Both the position numbers and the translations under genes were made by a program. The notes beneath the pieces were generated by a model. The model searched no databases. It had not been told where the DNA came from and saw only the letters and a program-made list of their open reading frames with translations. From NCBI RefSeq assembly GCF_964340395.1, contig NC_135553.1, positions 19,849,849 to 19,913,848 on the forward strand: a stretch of 64,000 nucleotides of DNA, in the 5' to 3' direction. Source of the DNA: Glandiceps talaboti. Its lineage: Eukaryota; Hemichordata; Enteropneusta; Spengelidae. Positions 1-11,740 of the stretch are shown piece by piece; position 1 is the first letter of the stretch, and the number at the start of each line of letters is the position of its first letter.

Positions 1-165
1 TAGGAAATAGGCCTGTTAAAAAAATTGTGTTGTTCCGATTAGGCAAAATAAATAAATAGGTGGGGTAGGTAGATTTATTTTTATTCATGTGCGAGTGTCT
101 AATTCTGGTTTTCCATTTTTTCCAAATGATCTCTGTGTTATTGGCTTCTTTCCATTAGATGTACA

Positions 166-333
166 ACCATTACAGATTGGAGGAACAGTTTTATATTGTC
201 TTTTTAAGTTGATGTCAGTTTCTGCATCCACTATGTCTCGTGAGACTTCACAATTGTTGCGATTTTGTTAGTTTTTCAAGAACACGTAAAAAAAAGTTAA
301 GGGTCGGCAGTGAAAAACTAGGTGGGTCGGGTA
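166..333 (+). repeat. Dispersed repeat, copy 1
   Basis: It runs from ACCATTACAGATTGG through TTGTCTTTTTAAGTTGATG to GGGTCGGCAGTGAAAAA. Related copies in the same orientation lie at 25826-25966 and 36490-36630. Recurs at 39944-40111. Class not identified. Confidence 0.75.
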
Positions 334-958
334 ACAGAAACCAAACAGTTATTTTTTAGGCCTAAGGCATAACGTAGCATATAAATCTACCCAACCTGCG
401 CGAGCAAGATCTGCATCGGTCAATGTAATATTTACATGGTCTATTACAATTTGGTAAAGTGTACCATTGTATATGCTTGTGCGAGACGTAAAAAAACATC
501 ATGCCGTCTAATTGTATGAAACGATTTAGTCACTATGGTTTTGAAGTCAGTGAGATAATGTTTGTGAATTACCCGGTATCGTGATGTTATCGCTTGTATA
601 GAAAAACCATCACTGAGGCAAAATCTCACTTTTATCATCATTCATTTTTTTAAAGTCTTCAATCATGCCAATTAAAAATATCGATACTGCAGTCATTTAT
701 GTGACTTTTTTTTCCGAAAATGTTTATCGTGCATCTCGATTATATATTTTTTCGTCTTCGTAACATCTTTTTTTTTTAATTGTGCCAAAAGTAGTAGCTA
801 CCACATATAGAACAGTGGAAAAAATACAGAATGAGACTCAGAAATGTAAAATCATTTACTTCAATGTCCAAAATGCGGACATCAGAAAATGATGCATGCA
901 CGTTGTGATGGACTCGTGATTAGCTCTAGTCCAGATGCCAATTGGTATCTAACTAAAC

Positions 959-994
959 CATAGACAATAGAGAGGGTCCTCTCTATTTTCTATG
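959..994. mobile_element. Micro-palindromic insertion, CATAGAC family, 36 bp
   Basis: It begins CATAGACAATAGAGAGG and ends CCTCTCTATTTTCTATG; ACTAAAC is repeated at 952-958 and 995-1001. A related dispersed sequence at 33465-33510 has the same flank (CTAACTAAACC) with a single ACTAAAC and no insert. Recurs at 40737-40772. Confidence 0.78.
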
Positions 995-2915
995 ACTAAA
1001 CCAAGTTTAGTGAGTGGAGGTGTAAATGGTAACGATACTGTTTAGGAACACGGTGATAGGAACTAGACGAGATTAGCACTGACAACACACGCTCCGCGAA
1101 CTCCAGCAAAGAGGCCTGGTGGGGTATATAGAGACTTGTCAGAGTTGTCGGAGCTACTGTTCATATACTTATATAAGTTCCACGTATTCTCAATTTATTT
1201 CGTGCTGGATAGAAAACAGTCAGTATAGTCCTTGTGTTCTCCAGTGTATAGCCGATGGATTGGATAGTGAGAGTCATGATATGTGTGATACATTGTAGTT
1301 TATACACCAGAACTGAATTTTAGACTGATCCTGTCGGCATCTTCAGAGAAAGCATCTAGCGGGTACCACAATAAACTGAAAACGTAACGACTATAAGCAT
1401 AACTATAAGTTTTAATTTACATGGAACTACGGTCATATTTGATAAGCTTATCCCCCACTTCCACATATGGTCTCATACCCCTTGGTCAGCGAAAAGCCAA
1501 TCATGTTCATGTCCGGACATACGAGTTATAAATGGGGCGGTCATGTGGGTTAAGTTAGGGTGGAATATAATATATGGAAAAAGTCTGATTGATACTGGCT
1601 GTGATGGGTAGTAGAGCATTTTTTAATTGTCAAAAACAGGGTTGGGGGCCGAATGATATGATTCAAAACGTCATGATTTTCTGGTATATCTTTGTTGTCA
1701 TGTTGTGTGTCCAGTTGAGGATGGCTGTCTTTGACTGGCAAGTTAAGCTACAACAGTAAGTGACTGATTTTGAAAGCAAAGAAAGTGGAAGAACATTGGT
1801 GTTAGTTAAAAAACTATTGTTATTAAAGATATACAAGTAAACACAGCAAAACAATTGAGAGTCGGTACGGAAAGGAACAGATGACCACAGGAAGGTGTTC
1901 AGCTGTTCTTCATTGTTCTTTGCAATTTGACGACCGGGCGAAGCCTTGAGTAAGTCCAGAAGTTCGAGCAGTCAGTACGTCGCCATTGATAAGGCCGAAT
2001 GTTTTTGGCAGTATATTAGGTTGTCATTGAGTAGCTAGCTGTTTATTAGTAAGCTTAAGTCTCGACAAACGTTTGTAGTCGTTTAGGTGTGAGCCATTCA
2101 CTGGTAATGACTGACATTTTCCCTACTTGGTCGCAACCTCACCTACAAATTAATTGTATATGGTATTAATTGTATTAACTGTCATACTCTACTGCTTTTC
2201 TACCACTAAGACTGTCCCCTGGCGTAAGGACAAGCAATGTGCATTGTCAAAAGTGATTCTCACGTGACCCCTTCGCAGGTGGCAAGAAATGAACAGAAAT
2301 CAATAAACCCATACCTTGATTGACATTACCCACTATACAAAGAAGAAGTTGAAATAATTGAACTTGAAATGCCTTTTGCAGGCCGATAATGTAGGACAAA
2401 GAGGACGTAGTGCTGTTACTTTCTACTACGCAAAAACCACAGACAACTAACACAACAACACTGTAATACTTATGCCGGTAGGATTTAAATAGATTGCTGT
2501 GTGAAAATTTCAGCTAATGACCAATTTGAACTTCAGTAAAATTGGTATCGCTGAAAGTTAAACGCGATACAAAAAATACAAATAATACCTCTACCTATTG
2601 GTTTTGTTAAAAACAGAATCTTTGCATGGAAGGTGGTATGTCGTCAACTTAAAGCTAAAAAAATGACAAAATAAAACGAAGTGAGGGCAGTTAACAATCA
2701 CCACATTGTAAGTGTCAAAGAGATGACACCTTCCTATAACCCCCACCTTGCATGCTACAAAGTTCACAACCTTGTAGATAATCTTTGAAGTTTCGCAGTT
2801 GTACTTCTAAGAGGGTGAGGGACTGGTATGTGAGTAATGGTCAACAATAGCAACACAGATTCAAAACTGATAACTTTGAATATTCGAGGTAGCCTACCTC
2901 CATTTTTGAACAAAC

Positions 2916-2950
2916 CATGGAGGTAGGAACACGTCTTTTCTACCTCCATG
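2916..2950. mobile_element. Micro-palindromic insertion, CATGGAGGTAGG family, 35 bp
   Basis: It starts CATGGAGGTAGGAA and ends TTCTACCTCCATG; AACAAAC is repeated exactly at 2909-2915 and 2951-2957. A further partial palindrome (GAGGTAGCCTACCTCC) lies just left at 2886-2901. Recurs at 42694-42728. Confidence 0.85.
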
Positions 2951-4720
2951 AACAAACCGATGTGTCTTTAATAGGCAACCGTCCTTGAATCATCAACTAT
3001 ACACTCACAGTCGCAGTTTTCAAACAGACTTTATTTGATTTTCGGATACCGGCTCAGCCAACAACCCTCGCTGTTTTCTTCGGATATTTTGTCATGCTCA
3101 GGCATTCGTACAAAAGATTCAACACTAATGTTGTGGTATATTGGTTTTGCGAGAACTAATATCGGCGATCACATACTAGTAGTTGTCAGTGTTTTCGCTA
3201 AAGCAAAATACACGGAGATGGTTCAAAATCACTTGACTATCATTTCACTCTTATTTAAATCTACAAATATCTCATTAATATTTTCTCCCAGCTTACTTCA
3301 AACTATATGACATTTTCCATGAAAAAAAGGTGCGTATCTGGAGCAAAGAAGTGTTTCAGATATCAGAGTGTTCACGTTTGCGTGACCAAGACATAGACTG
3401 GCAAGCGACGCCATGAATTGTGATCGAATCCCAGGGTCGGATAGGTAGTAGATCAGTGTTCATAATAATTCATTTGCGTGTTCAATTACTAAGTCATCGA
3501 TGTAGGGTTATAAATTCAGTGACTACACCATCAACAAAGTTACTTCTTACTATAAATCATGTTGAAAAAGACCCTAGGAAAATGTCTAAGCAACAATGAC
3601 GGGTGTTACTTTTTTGCAGTTTTTATCCAAATAGTAATCGTCGAATAACGTGACCCTGGCTGAAAACTGCGACAGTGAATGTACCATAAATTCCCAAAAC
3701 AGACTGACCAGAACAGACATATTGACACAAAAAAGTGTGCAAGTTTACATCTTGTGACAGGTTTGGTTGGGGTCACCTCCATCGGCTAATGGTCGAAATC
3801 GTCATTGTAAAATATTTTTAATTACCCTCAACTACAAATCAGCGTATCGTTGACGATCATTTCAATCGTAAGTGTTTAGAACTGATTCAGAAGTAAAACG
3901 TAGAATTATTAATGACAATGGTATGCAAAGTTTTGTTGTTTAACAATCATCAGCGATTTGGCATGTTTGCACAAACCACAGATACTTGTTAGTGCATACA
4001 CTTTTGATACTTCTATTCTATAAGGTAAAGGCTAAATTTAAAAAGACATGATCCCAGTATTAACTTTTTTGTTGCGGCTATATTTCCTAAGTGAGGTGTG
4101 CCAAAGAAAGTTGTCCCATGATACTTTGCGCCAGTGCGACTTTTTGACATTGTACGTTCGATGTTCCCAATGAGTAAATGGAATTTTATCGAGAAGTCTA
4201 TTCATATTTGTTTATGACAGCAAGATATTTTCAATTTTCTGTTTTTGGTCATTTTTGGGGTCAAAAACTGTCATTTGTTTTGTAAATAAAAGAATTCAAA
4301 GTAAAAATGAATGACAGCCGCAAAACTAATCGATTGAATGGGCTGACATTTGGTGTGCATGTATGTTAGAGTATCTGGATGAAGAATTCTTCAAGAAAAT
4401 TTGAAGATGACATTGATATGCAAATACGTCTAAAACGTGCTGTGTAGTATCATATTATAGCCATGTTATTTTACAATACTCGTGAGAAAGTAGAATTTAT
4501 TGGTGAAGTAAAGTTGCTCATACACCTAAGAAAATTTGACTACACTTGAATACATAATGAGCAAATGAAATGATCACAACAATCACATATCTTTGTAATA
4601 TTATGACTATACAAGATCTAATACAGGGACGAATGGAGTACTTATCAAATAATGCCCTCCGTAACTCAGAAATAAATGTAGATGCGCTGTACCATGCAGT
4701 TACGATCAGCGGTTTTGAAC

Positions 4721-4771
4721 TATGGAGGTAGGAAGGAAGGAGGTAGGAAGGATTATAGTCCTACCACCATT
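4721..4771. mobile_element. Degenerate palindromic insertion, GGAGGTAGG family, about 51 bp
   Basis: It starts TATGGAGGTAGGAAGG and ends TCCTACCACCATT; flanks TTTGAAC (4714) and TCTGAAC (4772) match at six of seven. The GGTAGGAA unit is internally repeated. Recurs at 44499-44549. Confidence 0.5.
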
Positions 4772-4967
4772 TCTGAACAAAATCGTTGTCCTTGAATTGG
4801 AATGGTATGCTTTTAATACAAAAGTTGCACAAACATATGTTCTTGCTTTCAAAAGTTTTAGAATTAACACCATGATTTCACCGTCGCCCATACTGAGGTT
4901 TTCCTGCATCTATTGCTATGGATTTTGTTGGTGGGACTTTGCTGTACTGTATGAACACTTGTTCAGA

Positions 4968-5150
4968 CTCAGGCCACTAAAACACAATTGCAAAAAAAAA
5001 ACGTAAAGACACGAAGTATCGTTTTGCACAACGTTCGGCTTGAAGCAGGTTTGAAGGGTAACCATGCACGACAGAGAAGATGGGTTTAGAGCCCCATTCA
5101 CACCTAAAACAAAAAGCGATTCTAGTCTGTTCCTATTATAGTGGTCTGAG
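4968..5150. mobile_element. 183-bp MITE with 7-bp target-site duplication
   Basis: The ends are CTCAGGCCACTAAAA at 4968 and TTATAGTGGTCTGAG ending at 5150, inverted copies of one another with two mismatches. GTTCAGA is repeated exactly at 4961-4967 and 5151-5157. No coding capacity. Its ends match the micro-palindromes at 6323 and 32700, so it is the likely longer relative of that family. Superfamily not assigned. Confidence 0.85.
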
Positions 5151-5157
5151 GTTCAGA

Positions 5158-6315
5158 TCAAAGTGCCGCATTCATCCACAACATAAAAAATCATAGACCC
5201 TACACGACTGGCGTTTGTAAAAGTCAGTTTTAAACCATAATTACTACACCTCTTTATCTTCTCGGCAAGAACATGCAGTGCTGCAATCCAACGTGAGGAC
5301 CTCTCACCAACTTTCAGATCACTTCACATTGGGAACGTTGGTGAGAGTTCTACTAATATAATTCAGACTGAGGCAAAAAAATATAGCCTTTCTGAGTTGA
5401 AATCCGAGGTTTAAATCCTGATATCTGAAAATTCCCAATCAACCCAGATTACATTGAATAAAAAATAAGTCTAACAAACAATTTATGATTTTTCAGTCCC
5501 GAAACTTGCTATTATCCATACACTGTATACAAAGCTAAATACACGGTGATTGGTGTATCGCACTCCTTGACTGAGTGGGTCGGAAAAAAATAGGTAGACT
5601 CACTTGTCATAAATCGATTTATAAATCCACAAAGGCACTGTGACAACTAAAGCAGTCCCTTTACAGACCATTTTTCTTTAGAAATAAATAGGCTAAAACA
5701 ATACTGAATGACAGGCAGTCCAAGGTATGCAAAACCATAAGCGAGCGCGTACTCACGATGCTAGATTAACACACTATTTTACCTGCGCATTGAAGACGCA
5801 CAGTAAAAAGACCAGTTTTCAACATTAATGCAGGAAATACAAAGCTAACAATTCAAAATTGTATAAAATGTAAGAAAACAAAAAACAGGCGACAGTCAGA
5901 GCATGCATGAACTTCGATTTACAATACCATTATTAAGTTCTTGCATTTTGGGGCTAATGAAGTCATAGAGACTACATGTAGAGTGGGCGAGTTTCATCAC
6001 AGTTAGTATAATCAATGGCACCGTGATAATTCTGACTTTCACTTGAAACTGGACCAGAACAGTCTAGGTCGGACGAGTCGTCATCATCATCAATTCAAAG
6101 GCGACGTAACCAAATATACACCGTGAATTCATCTTAGATCGCACCGAGTTGAACAATCATGTCTGTCATTGTTGTCCTCTTTGACTAACATCGAATGTAT
6201 TTATCATTGTAGAATGTAGACCTTTACGCTGTTTGACCGACTATTGAAGTATAACCCACATAGGTGATATTTCATTGACCTACATGGAAATGCTTGTAAA
6301 TACTTTTTGCAAGTA
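5158..6315. other. Nothing recognised
   Basis: AT-rich sequence with one short inverted repeat (5288-5344). A solo end-like TTTAGTGGTCTGAG also occurs farther on at 8127. The same applies to 44936-46093. Confidence 0.5.
5288..5344. repeat. Short inverted repeat
   Basis: CTCTCACCAAC pairs with GTTGGTGAGAG across about 30 bp. Recurs at 45066-45122. Confidence 0.5.
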
Positions 6316-6322
6316 GTAGTAG

Positions 6323-6354
6323 CTCAGACCACTCTAGTATTTTAGTGGTCTGAG
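6323..6354. mobile_element. Micro-palindromic insertion, CTCAG family, 32 bp
   Basis: CTCAGACCACT at the start and AGTGGTCTGAG at the end pair exactly, with a 10-bp centre. The flanks are GTAGTAG at 6316-6322 and 6355-6361; because the site is a GTA repeat, the duplication is less decisive alone. Recurs at 46101-46132. Confidence 0.7.
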
Positions 6355-6618
6355 GTAGTAGTAAGAGTTTTTGCTAACGTTTACATGCTAGCGTAGTTGT
6401 ACATGTACGTATACATGTCAGTTCGTATGTACATGTACATTAAATGTAGCTCTCATCATATCATACACTGTACATGTGTGTAACCCTTTTCTTTTGCACC
6501 CCCCCCCTCCGCCTTCATGTGGTCAAACACAGACAACTAACTAACTAAATAGTGTTACTGTTAGTTTTCTGTGGGTCAAACAATTAGTGTACACGCCTTG
6601 AATCACATGCAGGCGAGA

Positions 6619-6877
6619 TAGATTTGAATATTCATTTGTTTACTGCCCGGTTATGGGGGTGAACTCATGAATATATTCTGAACTAAATGCAAATGTATTC
6701 AAATCACTTCCGACTCGCAATCTGAACTATTTTTCAGATCGAGTATAATCCGATTAGACAGGCGCTAATGGGAAAGTACAGAAACGTCCACCTCATCAGC
6801 ATAAAAGTACAGAATTGAACTCAATCTGAACTATAGTACGGAAAATGTCGTAATCTGTACTATTTTTTCTACTAGTG
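6619..6877. repeat. Dispersed 260-bp repeat, copy in one orientation
   Basis: It runs from TAGATTTGAATATTCATTTG to TTTTTTCTACTAGTGT and matches 27959-28218 in inverse orientation with very few differences, so it was mobile recently. The 213 bp to its right are rich in GTCCTATAGGA. Recurs at 46397-46655. Confidence 0.9.
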
Positions 6878-7090
6878 TAATAGGGTTGTCCTCTAGGATC
6901 GATGCGGACTTATAGGGTGTCCTATTGGACGTTAATAGTTGTTTTGACGCCCACGGGGTTGTCCTATTGGATGCAAGTAGGGTACGTTGTCCTATAGGAA
7001 TCGTGTCAAAAAAAACATAGGTTGCCCTTTAGGACTGCCCTTTTAAACTGTCCTGTAGGATTGCCCTATAGGAACCTATAGTATTTTTTA
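6878..7090. repeat. Short repeats of the GTCCTATAGGAC type
   Basis: At least eight variants of GTCCTATAGGA or GTCCTATTGGA are spaced about 25-45 bp apart. The core is self-complementary. It adjoins the 260-bp dispersed repeat and recurs beside its other copy at 27850-27958, and at 46656-46868. Confidence 0.75.
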
Positions 7091-7449
7091 GTACATGTCT
7101 AGATCTGTAAAACATTCATGCTGGGTTTTGGTTGGTGACTAAAAATCCCATGTCTCCAGTGTAATTTTAACATGTGACCCCAACCAATAACTCAGTGTTT
7201 TCACCATTTCAGTATAGTGAGCAGATGGATGGTCAACCAGACATTTTTCCTCTCCAAATAAGGAGTTGAATTAAGTATTCAACCAATCAACTGCTATGCA
7301 TGGTATCCTTGAAAAGACACATAGCTTGATTTGCCAAGTATACGGGTTGTGCGCAGACAACACTTGCAAGGTCAACCATCCAATCATTGAGGCTACTCAT
7401 GATCATTGTCATACGTACAAAAGCAATAAACGCACTAGGGCAATTACAC

Positions 7450-7800
7450 TCTTTGTCATAAAAGCTTAACATTTGAGTGTTTGATACACAAAATCCATAT
7501 CATGAAAGCTTAGCATTTGGGTGTTTGAGACACAATCCATATCATAAAAGTTTAGTATTTGAGGTTTTGTGCAACAGCCTGAGGTGACAAAACAAACAGT
7601 CCAGGCGAAACAACACTAACTTATCTATCGACTCGCGTTGACGCAATGCTTGATGTCTTCTGTTTTAGAATAAATTGTTGAATGGGAAACCTCAAATGCT
7701 AAGCTTTTAAATTTTTATGACAAGGATTGTATGTGTGTCTCGAACACCCAGATGCTATTAAGCTTTTTTTTAATGACAAAGAGATTATACACTCTCAGCA
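7450..7800. repeat. Direct and inverted repeats around an AAGCTTAGCATTTG motif
   Basis: Three direct copies of ATCATAAAAGCTTAACATTTG-like DNA followed by GTGTTTGA..ACACA lie at 7455, 7500 and 7543. Two inverted copies (CAAATGCTAAGCTTTTAA and GATGCTATTAAGC) lie at 7693 and 7751. A foldback-type element with no coding capacity. Recurs at 47228-47578. Confidence 0.7.
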
Positions 7801-8207
7801 TCTAGGTAATTGATACTTGTACTATTTTTAAAGGCTTTCTGTGGTAAAGAGGTTAAGCAATTTGCGTAAAGAAGTTTAGACATCAAATTTTAAGAATTGG
7901 GGGAAAAAGACTTAACGAAATTGGCATAGCCCTCAAAGTATTGATGACATTTTTAGGACCGAACTGATTGCACATCTTTTTTGATAATTAATGATCATAC
8001 GTGAAAGACTAGTGAATTGGTGTTTTTATGATTGCAAATCATTAAAGAAACTGTTTACGTTCACCCCAGCCTTAATGTATTATAATCCTTATAAGAAGTA
8101 CAAACACCTTACATCTCACTTCAGAATGACTTTAGTGGTCTGAGGAATTACAAATGTTGGCTACACCGTTACTTGACATTCCGAAGCAGGCTGTAACCTT
8201 TATAAAT

Positions 8208-8631
8208 ACAGGGTCTTATCAAATGAAATTCTAATGACCAGCGTGAATGGAATAGACGCAGCTGTGATTTTCAAGATAAACTCAATTGATAAGACCCTTG
8301 CATCTAAAAAATTATACACTTTTTTCAAAGTCCATTTTAAACAATCAATGCCACATGAGGTATCTGATAATAGGAGGTCGTACAATACAAGGACGCCAAT
8401 ATATATGTAGACTGAGTGAAGTTGACCTAAGTCACTAGAAACGCTATTTTTTTTATCTCAGACAAGTAAAAGCAGACAAGTTTGCAAAGACAATGGATTG
8501 AACCTTAGTCTGAGATTGAACAAAAGACATCTATTTCATGACCTCCTGTTATCAGATACCTCACTTGGTTTTGATTGTTTGAATTGAACTTTCAAAAGAG
8601 TGTAATTGTTTATATACAGGGGTCTCAAGTA
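8208..8631. repeat. Nested foldbacks
   Basis: AGGGTCTTATCAAATGA at 8208 pairs with TTGATAAGACCCT at 8285-8297. The stretch 8287-8385 pairs imperfectly with 8536-8631 (GAGGTATCTGATAATAGGAGG against CCTCCTGTTATCAGATACCTC). Recurs at 47986-48409. Confidence 0.75.
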
Positions 8632-8826
8632 CTCGATAAAAAGAACAGTAACTGCCTTAAATGGTAGATTTATTTTAAATAGTGACAGGTTTGTTTAGGG
8701 TTTAGACAAAATGTCCTGACCAGAAACAATTCCTTTTTTGGCCTTACAGCAGTGCAGGATAAATGATCATGAGCATGTAAAACCGTTCATAGATAATCGG
8801 GTGCTGTAAAATTAATATTTACTAAC

Positions 8827-8902
8827 CTGCCGCTGTACGTGATATTAAACTCACGAATACCAACATCAGTTGGATTATTGTCAACCGTATTCTGGAAAAC
8901 AT
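8827..8902 (-). CDS. Candidate signal-peptide exon (left copy)
   Basis: Reading from an ATG at 8902 down to 8827 gives 25 residues, starting MFSRIRLTIIQ and ending ISRTAA. It has a short basic N-terminus, a hydrophobic core and small residues at the end, as in a classical signal peptide. The reading is interrupted by a 5' splice site, GCAG|GTTAGT (intron from 8826), after the first base of a codon. A phase-1 intron right after a signal peptide is common in extracellular multidomain genes. The phase matches the acceptor of the minus-strand exon at 26212-26616. This copy would have to join exons left of the window. The frame stays open upstream to 9082, so the start is chosen for its signal-peptide shape. 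No promoter was recognised. A chance hydrophobic ORF next to a chance donor remains possible. Confidence 0.45.
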
Positions 8903-9957
8903 AATAAGGATATCATCTATAAGCAAGAAGTCGTAAAGAAAACAAAGATTGCATATTGAGTAAAAAAAGTACCAACATAAATACAATCGAAACAATTTTT
9001 TTAAATATAGAAATCTGAAAAAGAAATTGTTTCTTGCTTGATTTATACTATCAAGAGTTTTAAAACAAATATGATCCAACAATTCAGATGTGTGATGCCT
9101 GTGAATTTTAATTAAAAAATTTAGCTGTGTTTCTGTTCTTCCGTAAAATGCATGTTAAACCAGATTTAAACTGAATGCCCTCCATAAGGGGAGGCTTGCA
9201 AATTCATGATTTATGCAAGAAATTTAGCTACATATGTGATTTTTGTCAAGTCCCATGGTGAAAGTCAGTTGTCAAAAACGTTGTTCAAATGCCAGAAAAG
9301 CTTGCAATCTTGGACTGCACTGGGCTTTTATGATCTCCTACATACCCCGGATATGTACACCCGTTTCCACGGCAAATAATAAATGACATTGAAACCCACA
9401 TTGCGCATCAGTAAGTTTACATACTTCATGGTAGACATCGTAACAATGAAGTGATTAGGTATTATTGCCCTACTTTGTAAAATGTATACATACTTGTTTC
9501 AATTGAGATTGACAGATGCACCATGCATCTGCTCCAAATCGTACACATGCGTGAAAGGTGTGAAGTGAGCAGACTATCGTGACTGTATATTTTGCAATAA
9601 AGCTTACAGATTATGTGTATTTTTAGTGCTCTCCTCCTTGCTTTGATGTAATAATCTTCAGATTTAATGAAAATATCAATACAAATACTTGAAACCCCTG
9701 AAAACAGAGTCTTTCTCAGTGTAGAACAACAGCGTGTATCCGTACCGTAGCTTCCTGGTTTACCTTACATTGATGTTGGTGGCGCACTTTCGAAACGAAG
9801 TGCATGTGCGACCAGCCGATCGAGTAATTAATTACGCAAATTTACATTTATATTCATGGGATTTTTACCAAACCATAATCAGTTCTTGCCATTACTCAAC
9901 GGAACACTTGTGCAAAATTTCGTTTGAATTGAGCCAGCCATTTTGGAGAAAACAATG
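8903..9957. other. Nothing recognised
   Basis: Upstream flank of the minus-strand signal-peptide exon. No TATA, CCAAT or initiator arrangement stands out. The same applies to 48681-49735. Confidence 0.4.
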
Positions 9958-9959
9958 AA

Positions 9960-10034
<75 letters not shown>

Positions 10035-10092
10035 AACAAACAAACAATCAAACAAACACACACACACACACACACACACATACACACACAGA
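9958..10092. repeat. Compound microsatellite (CAGA)n (CAAA)n (CA)n
   Basis: Seventeen or so CAGA units grade into CAAA and CA repeats. Recurs at 49736-49870. Confidence 0.95.
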
Positions 10093-10417
10093 GGCATTTC
10101 AGCCCTAATGTATCTCCTTCCTTATGGAAGGAAAAAATGGCTATATTTTCGCTAGACCTCAATACCAATACCTCTCTGTATCAAGACCTAATCGATAACA
10201 ACTTAACTATGAAGCAATTTGTTCATTAACATAATACTAGTAACAAGTATGTGTATGGGATTGTGTAACACAGATGCATAATAATAATGGTAACATTCCA
10301 AAGAAAAACGCAAGAAAATGTAGCGCTGAACGTAGACGCGAATTTTGAAGTATAAATTTAATTCGTAATATGCATGTTATTTCTACCTCCCGTAAGGGCA
10401 GTTTATGTTATACCTTT

Positions 10418-10553
10418 TAACTGTCTGTCTGTCTGTCTGTCTGCCTGTCTGTCTGTCTGTTTGTCTATGTATGTATATATGTGTATGTATGTATGTATGT
10501 ATGTATGTATGTATGTATGTATGTATGTATGTATGTATGTATGTATGTATGTG
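10418..10553. repeat. Compound microsatellite (CTGT)n (TATG)n
   Basis: CTGT units switch to about twenty TATG units. Recurs at 50196-50331. Confidence 0.95.
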
Positions 10554-11108
10554 TGCGTCAGACTGAGGACACGATATCTCGAAAGCTAATGCATCGATTC
10601 TAATGAAACTTGCTACATATCTTCATATGAACACTAATTAATCATTTGCAAAATTCATGTTTTTGTAATTAGACTATGTCTTAAGAATTCAAACTTCAAA
10701 TTCAATGTAATTTTGTACGTGTATTAACCATAACAAAGCCTGTTGGCATACTTTTCAGTTTTAACAATTAGTGTGCATAATTAATTAGTGTTGGTAATAA
10801 GGCTATATCTAAAGAATGCACACTTCAAATTCTGAGTTCATATGTCATATAATGTTTGTTGATGTAGCTTATAGTTTTAATTCATAATTTGCATAATTAA
10901 TAATTTTTCGATTAGGTAATATATTAACTATGCAGGCTTGACATTTTATACAGTTTCATATAATTAACTTTCCAATTTAGAGGTACTTATTTATAATAGC
11001 TATATCTCAGAATTTTGCATTCCAATAATGTATGTAGAAGATCTATGGTTTTATCCTTAGAGTGATCCTATTTTTTACCTCTCGTAAGGGGGGGGGGTTA
11101 TGTTATAC

Positions 11109-11111
<3 letters not shown>

Positions 11112-11166
<55 letters not shown>
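11112..11166. repeat. (CTGT)n microsatellite
   Basis: About thirteen CTGT units following a poly-G run. Recurs at 50890-50944. Confidence 0.95.
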
Positions 11167-11740
11167 GGACATGATATCTCAAAACCTATCTTACCGATTC
11201 TAATTATACTTGCTACACATCTTCCCTATGCTAAACACCAGAACTAATACGATTTTGGTAAATATCCAATGAAGATTAATTAGTGATTTGCATAATCAAT
11301 GGTTTTTAGTAATTACATCAACCATAACAAAGCACACATATCCTATAAAGCCTGTTGGAATAGTTTTTAGTTTTAATGATTAGTGTGCATAATTAATTAG
11401 TTTCGGTAATTAGGCTATAACTAGAGAATTCACACTTCAAATTCCACAACATTTGGTATATATATCTAACATAATAAAGCACAAATGCCCTATAAAGGCA
11501 GTTGGCCTAGTTTTTAATGTTAGTGTGTAATTTGCATAAATTATTGATTTTCAGTAATTAAGTCATATATATCTAGAGAGTGCATACTTCAAATTCCACA
11601 AACTTTCGTGGTGCATACATCAACCAGAAAAGGCCAAAATATCCTATAAAGCCTCGCATAGTTTTTATTTTTAAAGATTAATATGCATAATTAATTAGGT
11701 TCGGTAATTAGGCTATATCTTAATAGGACTGTATTCCAAC

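Larger units (their letters stand above)
334..4960. other. Non-coding, apart from listed palindromes
   Basis: Outside the insertions at 959, 2916 and 4721, I see no exon, RNA gene or recognisable transposon here. Open frames are short, unsupported by splice sites, and without recognisable motifs. The stretch 920-1080 is related to 33465-33850. The same applies to 40112-44738. Confidence 0.5.
10374..11740 (+). repeat. Complex AT-rich repeat block, two related elements
   Basis: Two parts each open with TACCTC(C/T)CGTAAGG, a TTATGTTATA block and a (CTGT)n array, then GACAYGATATCTC. They continue into 150-200-bp units sharing AGTGTGCATAATTAATTAG, TTAGGCTATATCT and ACACTTCAAATTC. The second starts near 11077. 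A 60-bp piece of the same unit is embedded in the TATG arrays at 17290-17353. No coding capacity. Recurs at 50152-51518. Confidence 0.8.

Noticed and set aside
5186-5212. CATAGACCCTAC as a micro-palindrome
   Set aside because: Only one end resembles the family; no right end or 7-bp repeat was found.
8120-8145. TTTAGTGGTCTGAG as the right end of another CTCAG element
   Set aside because: No matching left end preceded by GAATTAC was found upstream; possibly a solo end.
9958-10030. CRISPR-like or other spaced repeat array
   Set aside because: The repeats are contiguous 4-bp units without spacers, in an animal-type genome.
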